Shown here in pieces: positions 1 through 8,873 of a DNA stretch of 64,000 nt. Location of the stretch: positions 5,459,501-5,523,500 of the forward strand of contig NZ_FNRV01000001.1 in the NCBI RefSeq assembly GCF_900105115.1. Reading direction: 5' to 3'. The stretch comes from Pseudomonas mohnii. GTDB lineage: Bacteria > Pseudomonadota > Gammaproteobacteria > Pseudomonadales > Pseudomonadaceae. The position numbers and the translations under genes are program-made. How positions within the stretch are numbered: position 1 is the stretch's first letter; every line of letters begins with the position of its first letter. The notes under the pieces are model-generated. The model saw only the letters and a list, made by a program, of their open reading frames with translations. It did no database searches and had not been told where the DNA came from.

Positions 1-887
1 GTGAACACCAGTTCGCCCATTTGGCCGTCCGGCAGCACCTCGCCGGTGACCGGGTCGATGATTTCCGGGTAGAAGTGGTCTTCCCAGATGGTCGGGCCGT
101 CCTTGGACTCGGCGCATTCCATGGCGACACCCGGGCCCATGATTTCCGAGAGGCCGTAGATGTCCAGGGCGGTGATGCCCAGGCGTGTTTCGATGGCGCT
201 GCGCAGTTCGGCGGTCCATGGCTCGGCGCCGAAGATGCCCAGGCGCAGGGCCAGTTTGTGCGGGTCGATGCCCTGGCGCTCGATTTCATCGGCGATGTTG
301 AGCATGTAGGACGGCGTGACCATGATGATGTCCGGCTGGAAATCCTTGATCAGTTGCACTTGTTTCTCGGTCTGGCCGCCGGACATCGGGATCACCGTGC
401 AACCCAGGCGTTCGGCACCGTAATGCGCGCCGAGGCCGCCGGTGAACAGGCCGTAGCCATAGGAAATATGCACCTTGTCGCCGCGACGTCCGCCCGCGGC
501 ACGAATCGAGCGGGCGACCACGTTGGCCCAGGTGTCGATGTCGTTCTGGGTGTAGCCGACGACGGTCGGTTTGCCGGTGGTGCCGCTGGAGGCGTGCAGG
601 CGAACGATGTCATGCATCGGCACGGCGAACATGCCGTACGGGTAGTTGTCACGCAGGTCGGACTTGGTGGTGAACGGGAATTTCGCCAGGTCTTCGAGAG
701 ACTGGATGTCGTCCGGGTGCACGCCCAGGGCATCGAAACGCTGGCGGTACAGCGGCACGTTCTCGTAGGCGTGCTTGAGGCTCCAGCGCAGGCGATCCAG
801 CTGATGTTGACGCAACTCGTCGATGCTGGCGGTTTCCAGCGGGTCCAGCACAGGATCAAGCACGGATTGGGCAATTGGCATGTTCAT
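1..887 (-). CDS. paaK: Phenylacetate-CoA ligase, 3' end outside the window
   Basis: Activates phenylacetate with ATP and CoA, the first step of the aerobic phenylacetyl-CoA pathway in the cytoplasm. About 295 N-terminal residues are present, starting MNMPIAQSV at 887 (a second ATG lies at 881); the C-terminal third runs off the window. The adenylate-forming signature SSGTTGKPT is at about residues 100-108, and a YGLSE motif follows later, both as expected for PaaK. It is the last visible gene of the leftward paaFGHIJK cluster, about 100 bases after paaJ. Some Pseudomonas papers use a different lettering for this cluster; the E. coli letters are used here. Confidence 0.95.
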   Translation of the reverse strand, partial: MNMPIAQSVLDPVLDPLETASIDELRQHQLDRLRWSLKHAYENVPLYRQRFDALGVHPDDIQSLEDLAKFPFTTKSDLRDNYPYGMFAVPMHDIVRLHASSGTTGKPTVVGYTQNDIDTWANVVARSIRAAGGRRGDKVHISYGYGLFTGGLGAHYGAERLGCTVIPMSGGQTEKQVQLIKDFQPDIIMVTPSYMLNIADEIERQGIDPHKLALRLGIFGAEPWTAELRSAIETRLGITALDIYGLSEIMGPGVAMECAESKDGPTIWEDHFYPEIIDPVTGEVLPDGQMGELVF

Positions 888-986
888 GACTTCACTCGAA
901 TTGTTTTTGTGTTCCAGCCCCTTTGCACAGGGGCTTTGAGTGCATGACCCAAGGATACCTCTCGGCTCCCCGGGAATCGCGGTTCT

Positions 987-2198
987 TTAGTGGGAGAGTC
1001 GCTCGATGATCAGCGCGATCCCTTGGCCGACGCCGATGCACATGGTGCACAGGGCATAGCGGCCACTCCGTTCCTCAAGCTCATGCAGGGCCGTGGTCAC
1101 CAGGCGCGCGCCGCTCATGCCCAGTGGATGGCCGAGGGCAATCGCGCCACCGTTGGGGTTGACCCGTGGATCGGTGTCGCTCAAGCCCAGTTCGCGCAGC
1201 ACCGCCAGGCCTTGTGCGGCAAAGGCTTCGTTGAGTTCGATGACGTCCATGTCCGCCAGGCTCAGGTTGGCCAGTTCCAGCACCTTGCGCGTCGCCGGCA
1301 CCGGACCGATGCCCATGATGCGTGGCTCGACCCCGGCAGTGGCCATCGCCACCACCCGGCCGCGAGCGGTCAGGCCGTGACGCTTGGCGACTTCCGGGCT
1401 GGCCAGTAACAGCGCACAGGCACCGTCGTTGACCCCGGAAGCGTTGCCGGCGGTGATGCTGCCGCCTTCGCGGAACGGCGTGCCGAGTTTGGCCAACTGC
1501 TCAAGGGTAGTGTCGCCGCGCGGGTGTTCATCCTGCTCGACCACTTTGGCCGGGCCTTTGCGCTGGGGGATTTCTACCGCGACGATTTCCCTGGCCAGGC
1601 GTCCATTAGCCTGGGCGGCAGCGGCCCGTTGCTGGCTGCGCAGGGCGAAAGCGTCCTGGTCGGCGCGGGAGATGTTGAACTGTTCGGCCACGTTCTCTGC
1701 GGTTTCCGGCATGGAATCGATGCCGAAGGCCTTTTTCATCAACGGATTGACGAAGCGCCAGCCGATGGTGGTATCGAAAATCTCCGCCTGGCGGGAAAAC
1801 GCCTGCTCGGCCTTGCCCATCACCAGCGGTGCGCGGGACATCGATTCGACGCCGCCGACCAGCATCAACCCGGCCTCGCCACTGCGAATGGCGCGCGCCG
1901 CCGTGCCGACCGCATCCAGCCCGGAACCGCACAGGCGATTGAGGGTGGTGCCGGGCACGCTGACGGGCAACCCGGCCAACAGCGCCGACATGCGCGCGAC
2001 GTTGCGGTTGTCTTCGCCGGCCTGGTTGGCGCAGCCGTAGATCACGTCATCGACACTGCTCCAGTCCACTTGCGGGTGACGCCGCAGCAGTTCGCGCAGG
2101 GGCACCGCGCCGAGGTCGTCGGCGCGCACGCTGCTCAAGACTCCGGCGTAGCGACCGATCGGGGTCCGTACCGCATCGATGATCAGGGCGTCATTCAT
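987..2198 (-). CDS. paaJ: 3-oxoadipyl-CoA thiolase
   Basis: Cleaves 3-oxoadipyl-CoA to succinyl-CoA and acetyl-CoA, the last step of phenylacetate degradation. The 403-residue length is normal for a thiolase. The acylated cysteine is C90 in [10 protein letters not shown]. The C-terminal HPLGMSGAR histidine motif and the second catalytic cysteine in [10 protein letters not shown] are present. The start codon overlaps the paaI stop by 8 bases, so the two are probably translationally coupled. PcaF of the beta-ketoadipate pathway is a close relative and the sequence alone does not separate them; the paa neighbours decide the name. Confidence 0.93.
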   Translation of the reverse strand: MNDALIIDAVRTPIGRYAGVLSSVRADDLGAVPLRELLRRHPQVDWSSVDDVIYGCANQAGEDNRNVARMSALLAGLPVSVPGTTLNRLCGSGLDAVGTAARAIRSGEAGLMLVGGVESMSRAPLVMGKAEQAFSRQAEIFDTTIGWRFVNPLMKKAFGIDSMPETAENVAEQFNISRADQDAFALRSQQRAAAAQANGRLAREIVAVEIPQRKGPAKVVEQDEHPRGDTTLEQLAKLGTPFREGGSITAGNASGVNDGACALLLASPEVAKRHGLTARGRVVAMATAGVEPRIMGIGPVPATRKVLELANLSLADMDVIELNEAFAAQGLAVLRELGLSDTDPRVNPNGGAIALGHPLGMSGARLVTTALHELEERSGRYALCTMCIGVGQGIALIIERLSH

Positions 2199-2640
2199 TC
2201 GGGTTCTCCTGCGTCAGCACCGGGCCGCGCACTTTGTAGGATTTGCCATGGAACAGGGCGATCAACTGGCCCTGTTGGTTTTCAATGCGTACGTCGTAGT
2301 TGCCGGTGCGACCCGAGCGGCTCTGCTCGGTGCAATCGGCGTTCAACGTGTCGCCCAGGCGCGCCGGGGCGATGTAGTCGATGCTGCAACCGATGGCCAC
2401 GGTGGCTTCGTTGTAGCTGTTGCAGGCAAAGGCGAACGCCGAGTCGGCGAGGGCGAACAGGTAGCCGCCGTGGCAGGTGCCGTGGCCCTGGAGCATGTCG
2501 GCGCGCACGGTCATGCCCACCCGGGCGCAGCCGGGGCCGGCGGACAGCAGGCGCATGCCCATGGCCTGGCTGGCGCTGTCACGCAGGAACAGGGCCTGGG
2601 CGCAATCGCTGGCCAGGGTCATGGCTTCGTGATTAGTCAT
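2191..2640 (-). CDS. paaI: Phenylacetate-pathway hotdog thioesterase
   Basis: A 149-residue hotdog-fold acyl-CoA thioesterase. In the PAA pathway it is thought to rescue CoA from dead-end ring-hydroxylated thioesters. The segment [19 protein letters not shown] (about residues 52-70) is the family active-site region. The reading frame stays open further upstream, but MTNHEAM at 2640 is the sensible start: it overlaps the end of paaH by 8 bases, the same spacing seen at the paaI/paaJ junction. The two equal overlaps point to one tightly coupled operon. Confidence 0.92.
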   Translation of the reverse strand: MTNHEAMTLASDCAQALFLRDSASQAMGMRLLSAGPGCARVGMTVRADMLQGHGTCHGGYLFALADSAFAFACNSYNEATVAIGCSIDYIAPARLGDTLNADCTEQSRSGRTGNYDVRIENQQGQLIALFHGKSYKVRGPVLTQENPNE

Positions 2641-4150
2641 GGAGGTTTCTCCCTTCGGCGACCCGACGGCGCAACAGCAGCGATGGGCGATAGCGTTCTT
2701 CGCCGTAGGCGGCTTGCAGGTTGTCCAGCACGGTAACGATGTGTGCCAGGCCAATGGCATCGGCCCAGGCCAGCGGCCCTTGCGGGTAATTGACCCCGGC
2801 ACGCATGGCCAGATCGATGTCGGCCGCCGAGGCCACGCCTTGCAGCAGCGCATCCGCCGCCTCGTTGGCCAGCATCGCCACCGTGCGCAGGACCGCCAGG
2901 GCCGGGCTGTCGCTGAGCAGGCTGACCTTGAAACCGGCCCGTTGCAGCAGGGCGACGCCTTGTTCGAGGGCCAGTGGATCGATGCCCGCCGCGCAGCTGA
3001 TGGCGATGCGTTGGGCCTTGCTGTAATCGAGGGCCAGATCCAGCAGGATCAGGTTGCGCAGTCCGTCTTCCCGGGCGCGCTGACAGGCCATGCGCCCGTC
3101 GCTCAAGGCCAGCACCGCGTCACCGACCCGCAGCAGGCCCAGGCCATCACGCTGGATGATCTCGACGCCTTGTTCGCGCAAACGCGCCAGCAAACCCTGG
3201 GCAATGCCGAGGTCGCCTTCAGCAGCGCAAACCTCGATCGTTGCTTCGCTGCTGATTTGAGCGGCTTGCGCACGTTCGGCGCCTTGGGTGTAGCTGTAGA
3301 AACCCTGGCCGCTTTTACGTCCCAGGCGTCCGCCGTCCACCAGTTCTTTCTGGATCAGTGAAGGCAGGAAACGGGTGTCCTTGTAATAGGCATCGAACAC
3401 CGAGCAGGTCACGGCATAGTTGACGTCGTGGCCGATCAGGTCAGTCAGTTCGAACGCACCCATGGCAAAACCGCCGGCCTCGCGCATCAGCGCATCCAGG
3501 GTCGGGCAATCGGCGGCGCCTTCCTGCAACAGGCGCAGGCTCTCGGCGTAGAACGGCCGGGCCACGCGGTTGACGATGAAGCCCGGCGTGGAACGGGTGT
3601 GCACCGGTTTTTTGCCCCAGGCTTTGGCTGTCTCGTACAGGCACTCGGCCAGGGTTGGATCGCTGGCCAGGCCGGAAACGATTTCCACCAGCGCCATGAC
3701 CGGCGCCGGGTTGAAGAAGTGCAGGCCGAGCAGGCGATTTGGGTGATCAAGTTGCGCGGCGATGCTGGTGATCGACAGCGACGACGTGTTGCTGGCCAGG
3801 ATGCAGTGTTCGGCGCAGATGCCTTCCAGCTGCCGGAACAGCGCGCGTTTGACCTCAAGGTTCTCGACGATGGCCTCGATGATCAGCTCGCAATCGGCCA
3901 GCGCTTCAATGGCTTCTACTGCGTGCAGACGGGCAATCGTGGCGCTGCGGGACTCGGCCGAGAGTTTGCCGTTCTCGACCCGTTTGCCCAGTTGCCGGTC
4001 GATGCCTTCGATGGCCTGGGCGGCGGCGCCGGGGCGGTTGTCCAGCAGCAACACCGGGTGACCGGCCTGCGCCGCGACCTGTGCAATCCCGGCGCCCATG
4101 GCGCCGGCACCGATCACCGCGATGCGTGCGTTGACGTTCAGTGCGGTCAT
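2633..4150 (-). CDS. paaH: 3-hydroxyadipyl-CoA dehydrogenase
   Basis: NAD-dependent oxidation of 3-hydroxyadipyl-CoA to 3-oxoadipyl-CoA. The 505 residues contain an N-terminal Rossmann fold with IAVIGAGAMGAGIAQ (about residues 10-24). The dehydrogenase motif LASNTSSLSIT and the HFFNPAP segment follow. A second, C-terminal helical 3HCDH domain makes it the long two-domain PaaH type rather than the roughly 280-residue short form. Only 3 bases separate it from paaG upstream. Confidence 0.94.
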   Translation of the reverse strand: MTALNVNARIAVIGAGAMGAGIAQVAAQAGHPVLLLDNRPGAAAQAIEGIDRQLGKRVENGKLSAESRSATIARLHAVEAIEALADCELIIEAIVENLEVKRALFRQLEGICAEHCILASNTSSLSITSIAAQLDHPNRLLGLHFFNPAPVMALVEIVSGLASDPTLAECLYETAKAWGKKPVHTRSTPGFIVNRVARPFYAESLRLLQEGAADCPTLDALMREAGGFAMGAFELTDLIGHDVNYAVTCSVFDAYYKDTRFLPSLIQKELVDGGRLGRKSGQGFYSYTQGAERAQAAQISSEATIEVCAAEGDLGIAQGLLARLREQGVEIIQRDGLGLLRVGDAVLALSDGRMACQRAREDGLRNLILLDLALDYSKAQRIAISCAAGIDPLALEQGVALLQRAGFKVSLLSDSPALAVLRTVAMLANEAADALLQGVASAADIDLAMRAGVNYPQGPLAWADAIGLAHIVTVLDNLQAAYGEERYRPSLLLRRRVAEGRNLHD

Positions 4151-4153
4151 GGC

Positions 4154-4945
4154 TCAGCGTCCCTTGAAGCTTGGGGTGCGTTTTTCCATGAAGGCACTCA
4201 CGCCTTCGCGATAGTCCTCGCTGCGTCCGGCCAGGCGTTGCAGATCGCGCTCCAGTTCGAGCTGTTCGTCGAAGCTGTTGCTCAGGCTGGCGTTGAGGCT
4301 GCGCTTGATCAGGGCCAGACCGTAGGTCGGTTGCGTGGCCAGGTGTTGCGCGAGCTTCAGCGCTTCGTCGCGCAATTCAGCGTCTTCCACGCAGCGGTAG
4401 ATCAGCCCCCATTGCTCGGCCTGTTCGGCGGTCAGGCGATTGCCGAGCAGGGCGAGGGCCTTGGCGCGGGCCATGCCGACCAGGCGCGGCAGGGTCCAGG
4501 TGCCGCCAGAGTCAGGGATCAGGCCGATCTTGCAGAATGCCTGGATGAAACTGGCCGAGCGTGCCGCCAGTACCAGGTCGCAGGCCAGCGGAATGTTGGC
4601 GCCGGCGCCGGCCGCCACGCCATTGACCGCGCAGATCACCGGCATCGGCAGGTCGCGCAGTTGGCGGATCAGCGGGTTGTAGAACTTCTCGATGGATTCG
4701 CCCAGGTCCGGCACGGCGCTGCCCGGTGCGACATTACGGTCGCTGAGGTCTTGTCCGGCACAGAAGCCACGACCTTCGCCGGTCAGCAGCAGCACGCGCA
4801 CGTCCGGGTTCTGCCGGACTTGCTTGAGCGCTTCCTTCACTTCGCCGTGCATCTGCGTGTTGAAGCTGTTGAGCTGGTCCGGGCGATTGAGGCTGAGCAG
4901 GGCAACGCCGGCCTCGATGGAAAACAGAATGTGTTCGAAGTTCAT
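4154..4945 (-). CDS. paaG: 1,2-epoxyphenylacetyl-CoA isomerase (crotonase family)
   Basis: A 263-residue crotonase-fold enzyme that converts ring-1,2-epoxyphenylacetyl-CoA to the oxepin-CoA. The start MNFEHILFS (4945) was chosen over an upstream in-frame ATG at 4999, because the upstream residues are not family-like and this start gives the usual length. The CoA/oxyanion segments GEGRGFCAGQDLSDRN and NGVAAGAGANIPLACD are clear, and an acidic residue sits at the DSGG position (IPDSGGTWTLP). Phylogeny would be needed to exclude other crotonases; operon position supports PaaG. Confidence 0.92.
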   Translation of the reverse strand: MNFEHILFSIEAGVALLSLNRPDQLNSFNTQMHGEVKEALKQVRQNPDVRVLLLTGEGRGFCAGQDLSDRNVAPGSAVPDLGESIEKFYNPLIRQLRDLPMPVICAVNGVAAGAGANIPLACDLVLAARSASFIQAFCKIGLIPDSGGTWTLPRLVGMARAKALALLGNRLTAEQAEQWGLIYRCVEDAELRDEALKLAQHLATQPTYGLALIKRSLNASLSNSFDEQLELERDLQRLAGRSEDYREGVSAFMEKRTPSFKGR

Positions 4946-4995
4946 GGTCTTGGCGCTCTCTGAGAGATCGTTCTTTTTTAAAAGGGGCGGGGTGA

Positions 4996-5769
4996 TCACT
5001 GGCCGGTGAAGGTCGGCGTGCGTTTTTCCTGGAAGGCGGCAATGCCTTCCTCGCGGTCGCGGGTGCCGGCCAGCACGGTGAAGGCATGGCGCTCGAAGCG
5101 CAGGCCGGTGGACAGGTCGGTGTCCATGGCCTTGAGCAGCGCTTCCTTGGCCAGGCGCACCGCCAGCGGGGCTTTGCCGGCAATGCTGCGGGCGATTTGC
5201 AGGGCGCGCTCAACGGTGAGTTCCGGTTGCGTCACTTCGCTGACCAGCCCGGCGCGCTGGGCCTGGCGCGCATCGATCGGCTCGCCGGTCAGGACCATCT
5301 GCATGGCCATGGATTTGCCGACGGCACGCAGCAGGCGTTGGGTGCCACCGGCGCCGGGCATGATCCCGAGGTTGATTTCCGGCTGACCGAAGCGGGCGTC
5401 CTCACCGGCAATGATGATGTCGGCGTGCATCGCCAGTTCGCAGCCGCCGCCGAGGGCGAAGCCATTGACGGCGGCGATCAGTGGTTTGCTGAAGCGGGTG
5501 ATCGCCTGCCACGAAGCCTGGCGGGGATCGTCGAGGATGCCGACCAGGTCGCGTTCGGCCATTTCCTTGATGTCGGCGCCAGCGGCGAAGGCCTTGCGGC
5601 TACCGGTGAGGACCACGGCGCGGGTCTGGGGGTCGGCTTGTGCGGCGCTCAGTTCGTCGGCCAGCTCACCCAGCAATTGGGTGGTCAGGGCGTTCAGGGC
5701 TTGCGGGCGCTGCAGGGTAATCAGGCGGACGCCGGGCTCGATCAGTTCGACGGCAAGGGTTAGAGGCAT
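4996..5769 (-). CDS. paaF: 2,3-dehydroadipyl-CoA hydratase (enoyl-CoA hydratase)
   Basis: A 257-residue enoyl-CoA hydratase, first gene of the leftward paa operon. The start MPLTLAVEL at 5769 is preceded by GAGGG about 8 bases upstream; a GTG at 5784 is the less likely alternative. Motifs are the oxyanion region AFAAGADIKEM, the glycine-rich NGFALGGGCELAMHAD, and IMPGAGGTQRL, which carries the catalytic Glu region of hydratases. The first step past the ring is handled by paaABCDE, which must lie outside the window because none of those genes is seen here. Confidence 0.92.
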   Translation of the reverse strand: MPLTLAVELIEPGVRLITLQRPQALNALTTQLLGELADELSAAQADPQTRAVVLTGSRKAFAAGADIKEMAERDLVGILDDPRQASWQAITRFSKPLIAAVNGFALGGGCELAMHADIIIAGEDARFGQPEINLGIMPGAGGTQRLLRAVGKSMAMQMVLTGEPIDARQAQRAGLVSEVTQPELTVERALQIARSIAGKAPLAVRLAKEALLKAMDTDLSTGLRFERHAFTVLAGTRDREEGIAAFQEKRTPTFTGQ

Positions 5770-5844
5770 GGCGGATGCCCTCACGGTGCACGCTCGGCGG
5801 TGATGCCGGCTTGTTATTGGATCGGTCGCAGGAACCGGTTTTGC

Positions 5845-5880
5845 CCGAGTATACCTGCAACGTGATACGCAAACGCAATA
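5845..5880 (-). promoter_or_regulatory. paaF operon promoter region with a TGATAC box
   Basis: Reading leftward, TATACT (5853-5848) is a good -10-like hexamer; a weaker TTGCGT lies 19 bases upstream of it (5878-5873). TGATACGC at 5863-5870 sits between them. The same TGATAC hexamer occurs twice more before paaY, and it resembles the TGATTCG core I recall for PaaX operators. Repression by the PaaX encoded at 6891 is inferred. Confidence 0.5.
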
Positions 5881-6032
5881 TAAAAATAGATTTAATGTGT
5901 CCTTTTGTCGTTGCTTCAGTCATTGCATGTCTGCCGGGAGTGGACGCTGATATGCCTGAATATCCCGATTTTATTGGCTGCTGATCGGGTGGTGGCGGCA
6001 GGCGAGTCACCGCGCTGATCGCCCTTTTCAAG

Positions 6033-6080
6033 TGATACGGTTTTTTGTCTTTGTGCTGGTAAAAGTGATATGATACAAAA
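6033..6080 (+). promoter_or_regulatory. paaY promoter with two TGATAC boxes
   Basis: TTGTCT (6045-6050), an 18-base gap and TATGAT (6069-6074) form a plausible sigma-70 promoter facing paaY. One TGATAC (6033-6038) lies just upstream of the -35 and another (6071-6076) overlaps the -10, as expected for a repressor site. The rest of the 349-base paaF-paaY gap shows no gene. Confidence 0.5.
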
Positions 6081-6118
6081 TGAGTCATTATTTGCATCGC
6101 TTTGTGAAGGAACCTTCC

Positions 6119-6712
6119 ATGACCTGCTACAGCCTCGATGGCCTGACCCCGGTGGTTGACCCCAGTGCCTATGTGCATCCGTCTGCCGTGTTGATCGGTG
6201 ATGTGATCGTCGGTCCTCATTGCTACGTCGGGCCGCTCGCGAGCCTGCGTGGCGACTTTGGCCGGATCGTCCTGGAGGAGGGCGCCAATCTGCAGGACAC
6301 CTGCGTGATGCACGGTTTTCCCGACAGTGACACCGTGGTCGAACGCAATGGCCACATCGGTCACGGTGCCGTGCTGCATGGTTGCCGGATCGGCGCCGAC
6401 GCGTTGGTGGGCATGAATGCGGTGGTGATGGACAACGCGCACATCGGCCCGCGTTCATTCGTCTCGGCGGCGGCGTTCGTCAAGGCCGGTTTCGAATGCC
6501 CCGAGCAGTCGCTGGTGATGGGCGCCCCGGCCAGCGTCAAGCGCAGCCTCAGCGATCAGGAGGTGGCGTGGAAACAGGCAGGCACCCGCGAGTATCAGCA
6601 GTTGGCCCGGCGTTGCCTGGAACAGATGCAAGTCTGCGAACCGCTGAGCGAGCCGGAGCCGGATCGCCCGCGCATCAGCGACAGTGGTCTGCGGCCAAAG
6701 GGCACGTCGTGA
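6119..6712 (+). CDS. paaY: Phenylacetate-pathway hexapeptide-repeat protein
   Basis: A 197-residue left-handed beta-helix protein of the gamma-carbonic-anhydrase-like family. PaaY homologues have thioesterase activity on side-product CoA esters and help prime pathway regulation. Hexapeptide turns run from about residue 15 to 150 (for example [19 protein letters not shown]), with the H-x4-H metal pair region [15 protein letters not shown] at 6119 follows AAGGAACC; an in-frame ATG at 6080 lies inside the promoter and is rejected. It is divergent from paaF and upstream of paaX, as in other Pseudomonas paa clusters. Confidence 0.93.
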   Translation: MTCYSLDGLTPVVDPSAYVHPSAVLIGDVIVGPHCYVGPLASLRGDFGRIVLEEGANLQDTCVMHGFPDSDTVVERNGHIGHGAVLHGCRIGADALVGMNAVVMDNAHIGPRSFVSAAAFVKAGFECPEQSLVMGAPASVKRSLSDQEVAWKQAGTREYQQLARRCLEQMQVCEPLSEPEPDRPRISDSGLRPKGTS

Positions 6713-6720
6713 ACACAAAT

Positions 6721-6830
6721 CCCCTTGTAGGAGCGAGCTTGCTCGCGAAAAACGCCAGGACAACACGGGCCTTCAGACAGAGCGCGTCATCGTTGACGTC
6801 CATCGCGAGCGAGCTCGCTCCTACAGAGGG
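6721..6830. repeat. REP pair (REPIN) between paaY and paaX
   Basis: Two inverted copies of the GTAGGAGCGAGC-type palindrome, at 6725-6747 and 6801-6830, separated by about 55 bases. It may stall or end transcription between paaY and paaX. Confidence 0.85.
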
Positions 6831-6890
6831 ATTTGCGATTAACAGGCGGACTTTCGGTATATTCGTTTTCTTTTTTCGCTCGGTACGCCC

Positions 6891-7814
6891 ATGTCGTCCC
6901 TGACACCTTTGAATCACTTGATTACCCGCTTCCAGGAGCAAACGCCGATCCGCGCCAGCTCCTTGATCATCACGTTGTACGGCGATGCCATCGAGCCTCA
7001 TGGCGGGACGGTGTGGCTGGGCAGCCTGATTCAGTTGCTCGAACCGATCGGCATCAACGAACGGCTGATCCGCACGTCGATTTTCCGCCTGACCAAGGAA
7101 GGCTGGCTGACCGCCGAAAAAGTCGGGCGTCGCAGTTACTACAGCCTGACCGGCACCGGTCGCCGGCGTTTCGACAAGGCGTTCAAACGGGTCTATAGCA
7201 CCAGCATGCCGGCCTGGGACGGTTCCTGGTGCCTGGTGATGCTGTCGCAGCTGACCCAGGACAAGCGCAAACAAGTGCGTGAAGAGCTGGAGTGGCAAGG
7301 TTTTGGTGCGATTTCTCCGGCGGTGCTGGCGTGTCCGCGCAGCGACCGCACCGATGTCAACGCGACCCTGATCGACCTCGGCGCCCAGGAAGAAACCATC
7401 GTCTTCGAAACCACCGCCCAGGACGTGCTGGCCTCCAAGGCCCTGCGCCTGCAGGTGCGCGAGAGCTGGAACATCGAGGAGCTGGCGACCCATTACAGTG
7501 AGTTCATTCAATTGTTCCGGCCGCTCTGGCAAGCGCTTCGCGAGCAGGAGAACCTGCAGCCGGCGGACTGTTTCCTGGCACGGATTCTGCTAATTCATGA
7601 ATACCGAAAATTGCTGTTGCGCGATCCGCAACTGCCGGACGAGTTGTTGCCCGGTGATTGGGAAGGTCGGGCGGCGCGGCAGTTGTGCCGCAACATTTAC
7701 CGTTTGATTTACGCCAAGGCCGAGGAATGGCTGAACGCTGCACTGGAAACGGCCGACGGCCCGTTGCCGGATGTGGGGGAAAGCTTTTACCGGCGTTTTG
7801 GCGGACTCAAATAA
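6891..7814 (+). CDS. paaX: Phenylacetyl-CoA-responsive repressor PaaX
   Basis: A 307-residue transcriptional repressor of the paa genes; phenylacetyl-CoA is the known inducer. The N-terminal winged helix covers about residues 15-95, with RASSLIITLYGD and the recognition region INERLIRTSIFRLTKEGW. The central and C-terminal PaaX domains follow, and the length is normal for the family. It is transcribed with paaY but separated from it by a REPIN, so it may have its own promoter. The repeated TGATAC boxes at 5863, 6033 and 6071 are its likely targets. Confidence 0.94.
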   Translation: MSSLTPLNHLITRFQEQTPIRASSLIITLYGDAIEPHGGTVWLGSLIQLLEPIGINERLIRTSIFRLTKEGWLTAEKVGRRSYYSLTGTGRRRFDKAFKRVYSTSMPAWDGSWCLVMLSQLTQDKRKQVREELEWQGFGAISPAVLACPRSDRTDVNATLIDLGAQEETIVFETTAQDVLASKALRLQVRESWNIEELATHYSEFIQLFRPLWQALREQENLQPADCFLARILLIHEYRKLLLRDPQLPDELLPGDWEGRAARQLCRNIYRLIYAKAEEWLNAALETADGPLPDVGESFYRRFGGLK

Positions 7815-7916
7815 CACGTCATGGTGCAGGGAGCAGGGTTGTTCAGGAGAGGCGTAGCACCCCGATGTCGTGTGGATTGACGTAGACAATAAAAATAAGC
7901 CTGCGTGAGGCCTGAC

Positions 7917-8834
7917 ATGATTTCTTCAATAATTGCACAGCGCCAGGATGGGTTCGATCAGTGGATCCATCAGATCAACCAGATCTGTGGCGCCTTCAAT
8001 GCACAACCGCTGGGCGCGGGGTTTACCGGGCAGATCCGGGAATACCGCAGCGATGCCCTCAAGCTCAGCTTTGTCGATGCCTGTCAGGCGCGCCTGTACC
8101 GCACGCCGCAGGAAGTCGCGGCGGGCGAGGGCGGCAAGTACTTCGCAGTGTTCCAGCTCGATGGCTCGGCGGGTATGGCCCAGGGCGACGACAAAGTGTT
8201 GCTGTCCGCCGGCGACATCACACTGATCGATGCATCGCGCCCAAGCGACTTCACCTACAGCGAAAACTCCCGACAGTTGTCACTGATCCTGCCCTACCCA
8301 TTGGTCGAGCAGACCCTGCGCTTCAACCAGGTCAGGTGCGGTCACCGCATCGCCGCGACATCGCCCATCGCGATGCTGTCGCACCGGTTGATCCTTGATG
8401 CCACCCGCCAGCCAAACCTCAGTCGTCAGGAAAGCGAAGCGACCCTGGAAGCGATTGTCAGCCTGCTGCGCCCGGCGATCAGTCAGGCAGACGACTGCAC
8501 GGATCTGCATGAACGCACCTTCCGCAAGACCCTGAGTTTTATCGACCAGCACATCCGCTCCGAAGAGCTGTGCCCGGAATGGCTGGCGCGAGAAGTGGGC
8601 ATGTCCACTCGCGGGCTGTACCGGATGTTTGCCAAGAAGGGCCTGGTGGTGGCGCGCTACATCAAGAATCGTCGCCTGGACCTGTGCGCCGAATCCCTGC
8701 GCCAATCGGGCAAGGAGCAAAAGTTGTCGGTGCTGGGGTACTCATGGGGTTTTTCCGATTCGAGCTACTTCTCCACGGCGTTCAAGTCACGCTTCGGTAT
8801 TGCGCCGGGGGAGTATCGCAAGCTGCATGCTTGA
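7917..8834 (+). CDS. feaR: AraC-family regulator, FeaR-like
   Basis: A 305-residue AraC/XylS activator. The N-terminal half contains FDQWIHQINQICGAF and a phrase close to GDITLIDASRPSDFTYSE, which match what I remember of E. coli FeaR, activator of the phenylethylamine genes tynA and feaB. The C-terminal AraC DNA-binding domain (about residues 205-305) has two helix-turn-helices, ending SDSSYFSTAFKSRFGIAPGEYRK. The start at 7917 was chosen over the in-frame codon at 7905. The amine oxidase tynA at 11674-13962 is the expected target, although four genes now lie between them. No feaB aldehyde dehydrogenase is visible in the window. Confidence 0.85.
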   Translation: MISSIIAQRQDGFDQWIHQINQICGAFNAQPLGAGFTGQIREYRSDALKLSFVDACQARLYRTPQEVAAGEGGKYFAVFQLDGSAGMAQGDDKVLLSAGDITLIDASRPSDFTYSENSRQLSLILPYPLVEQTLRFNQVRCGHRIAATSPIAMLSHRLILDATRQPNLSRQESEATLEAIVSLLRPAISQADDCTDLHERTFRKTLSFIDQHIRSEELCPEWLAREVGMSTRGLYRMFAKKGLVVARYIKNRRLDLCAESLRQSGKEQKLSVLGYSWGFSDSSYFSTAFKSRFGIAPGEYRKLHA

Positions 8835-8873
8835 GGTCCTTGATCAGATCGCAGCGTTCGATGCTTGGAAGTC

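Noticed and set aside
1524..2636. Long plus-strand open frames opposite the paa genes
   Set aside because: They are shadows of high-GC coding on the minus strand, with no family motifs or ribosome sites.
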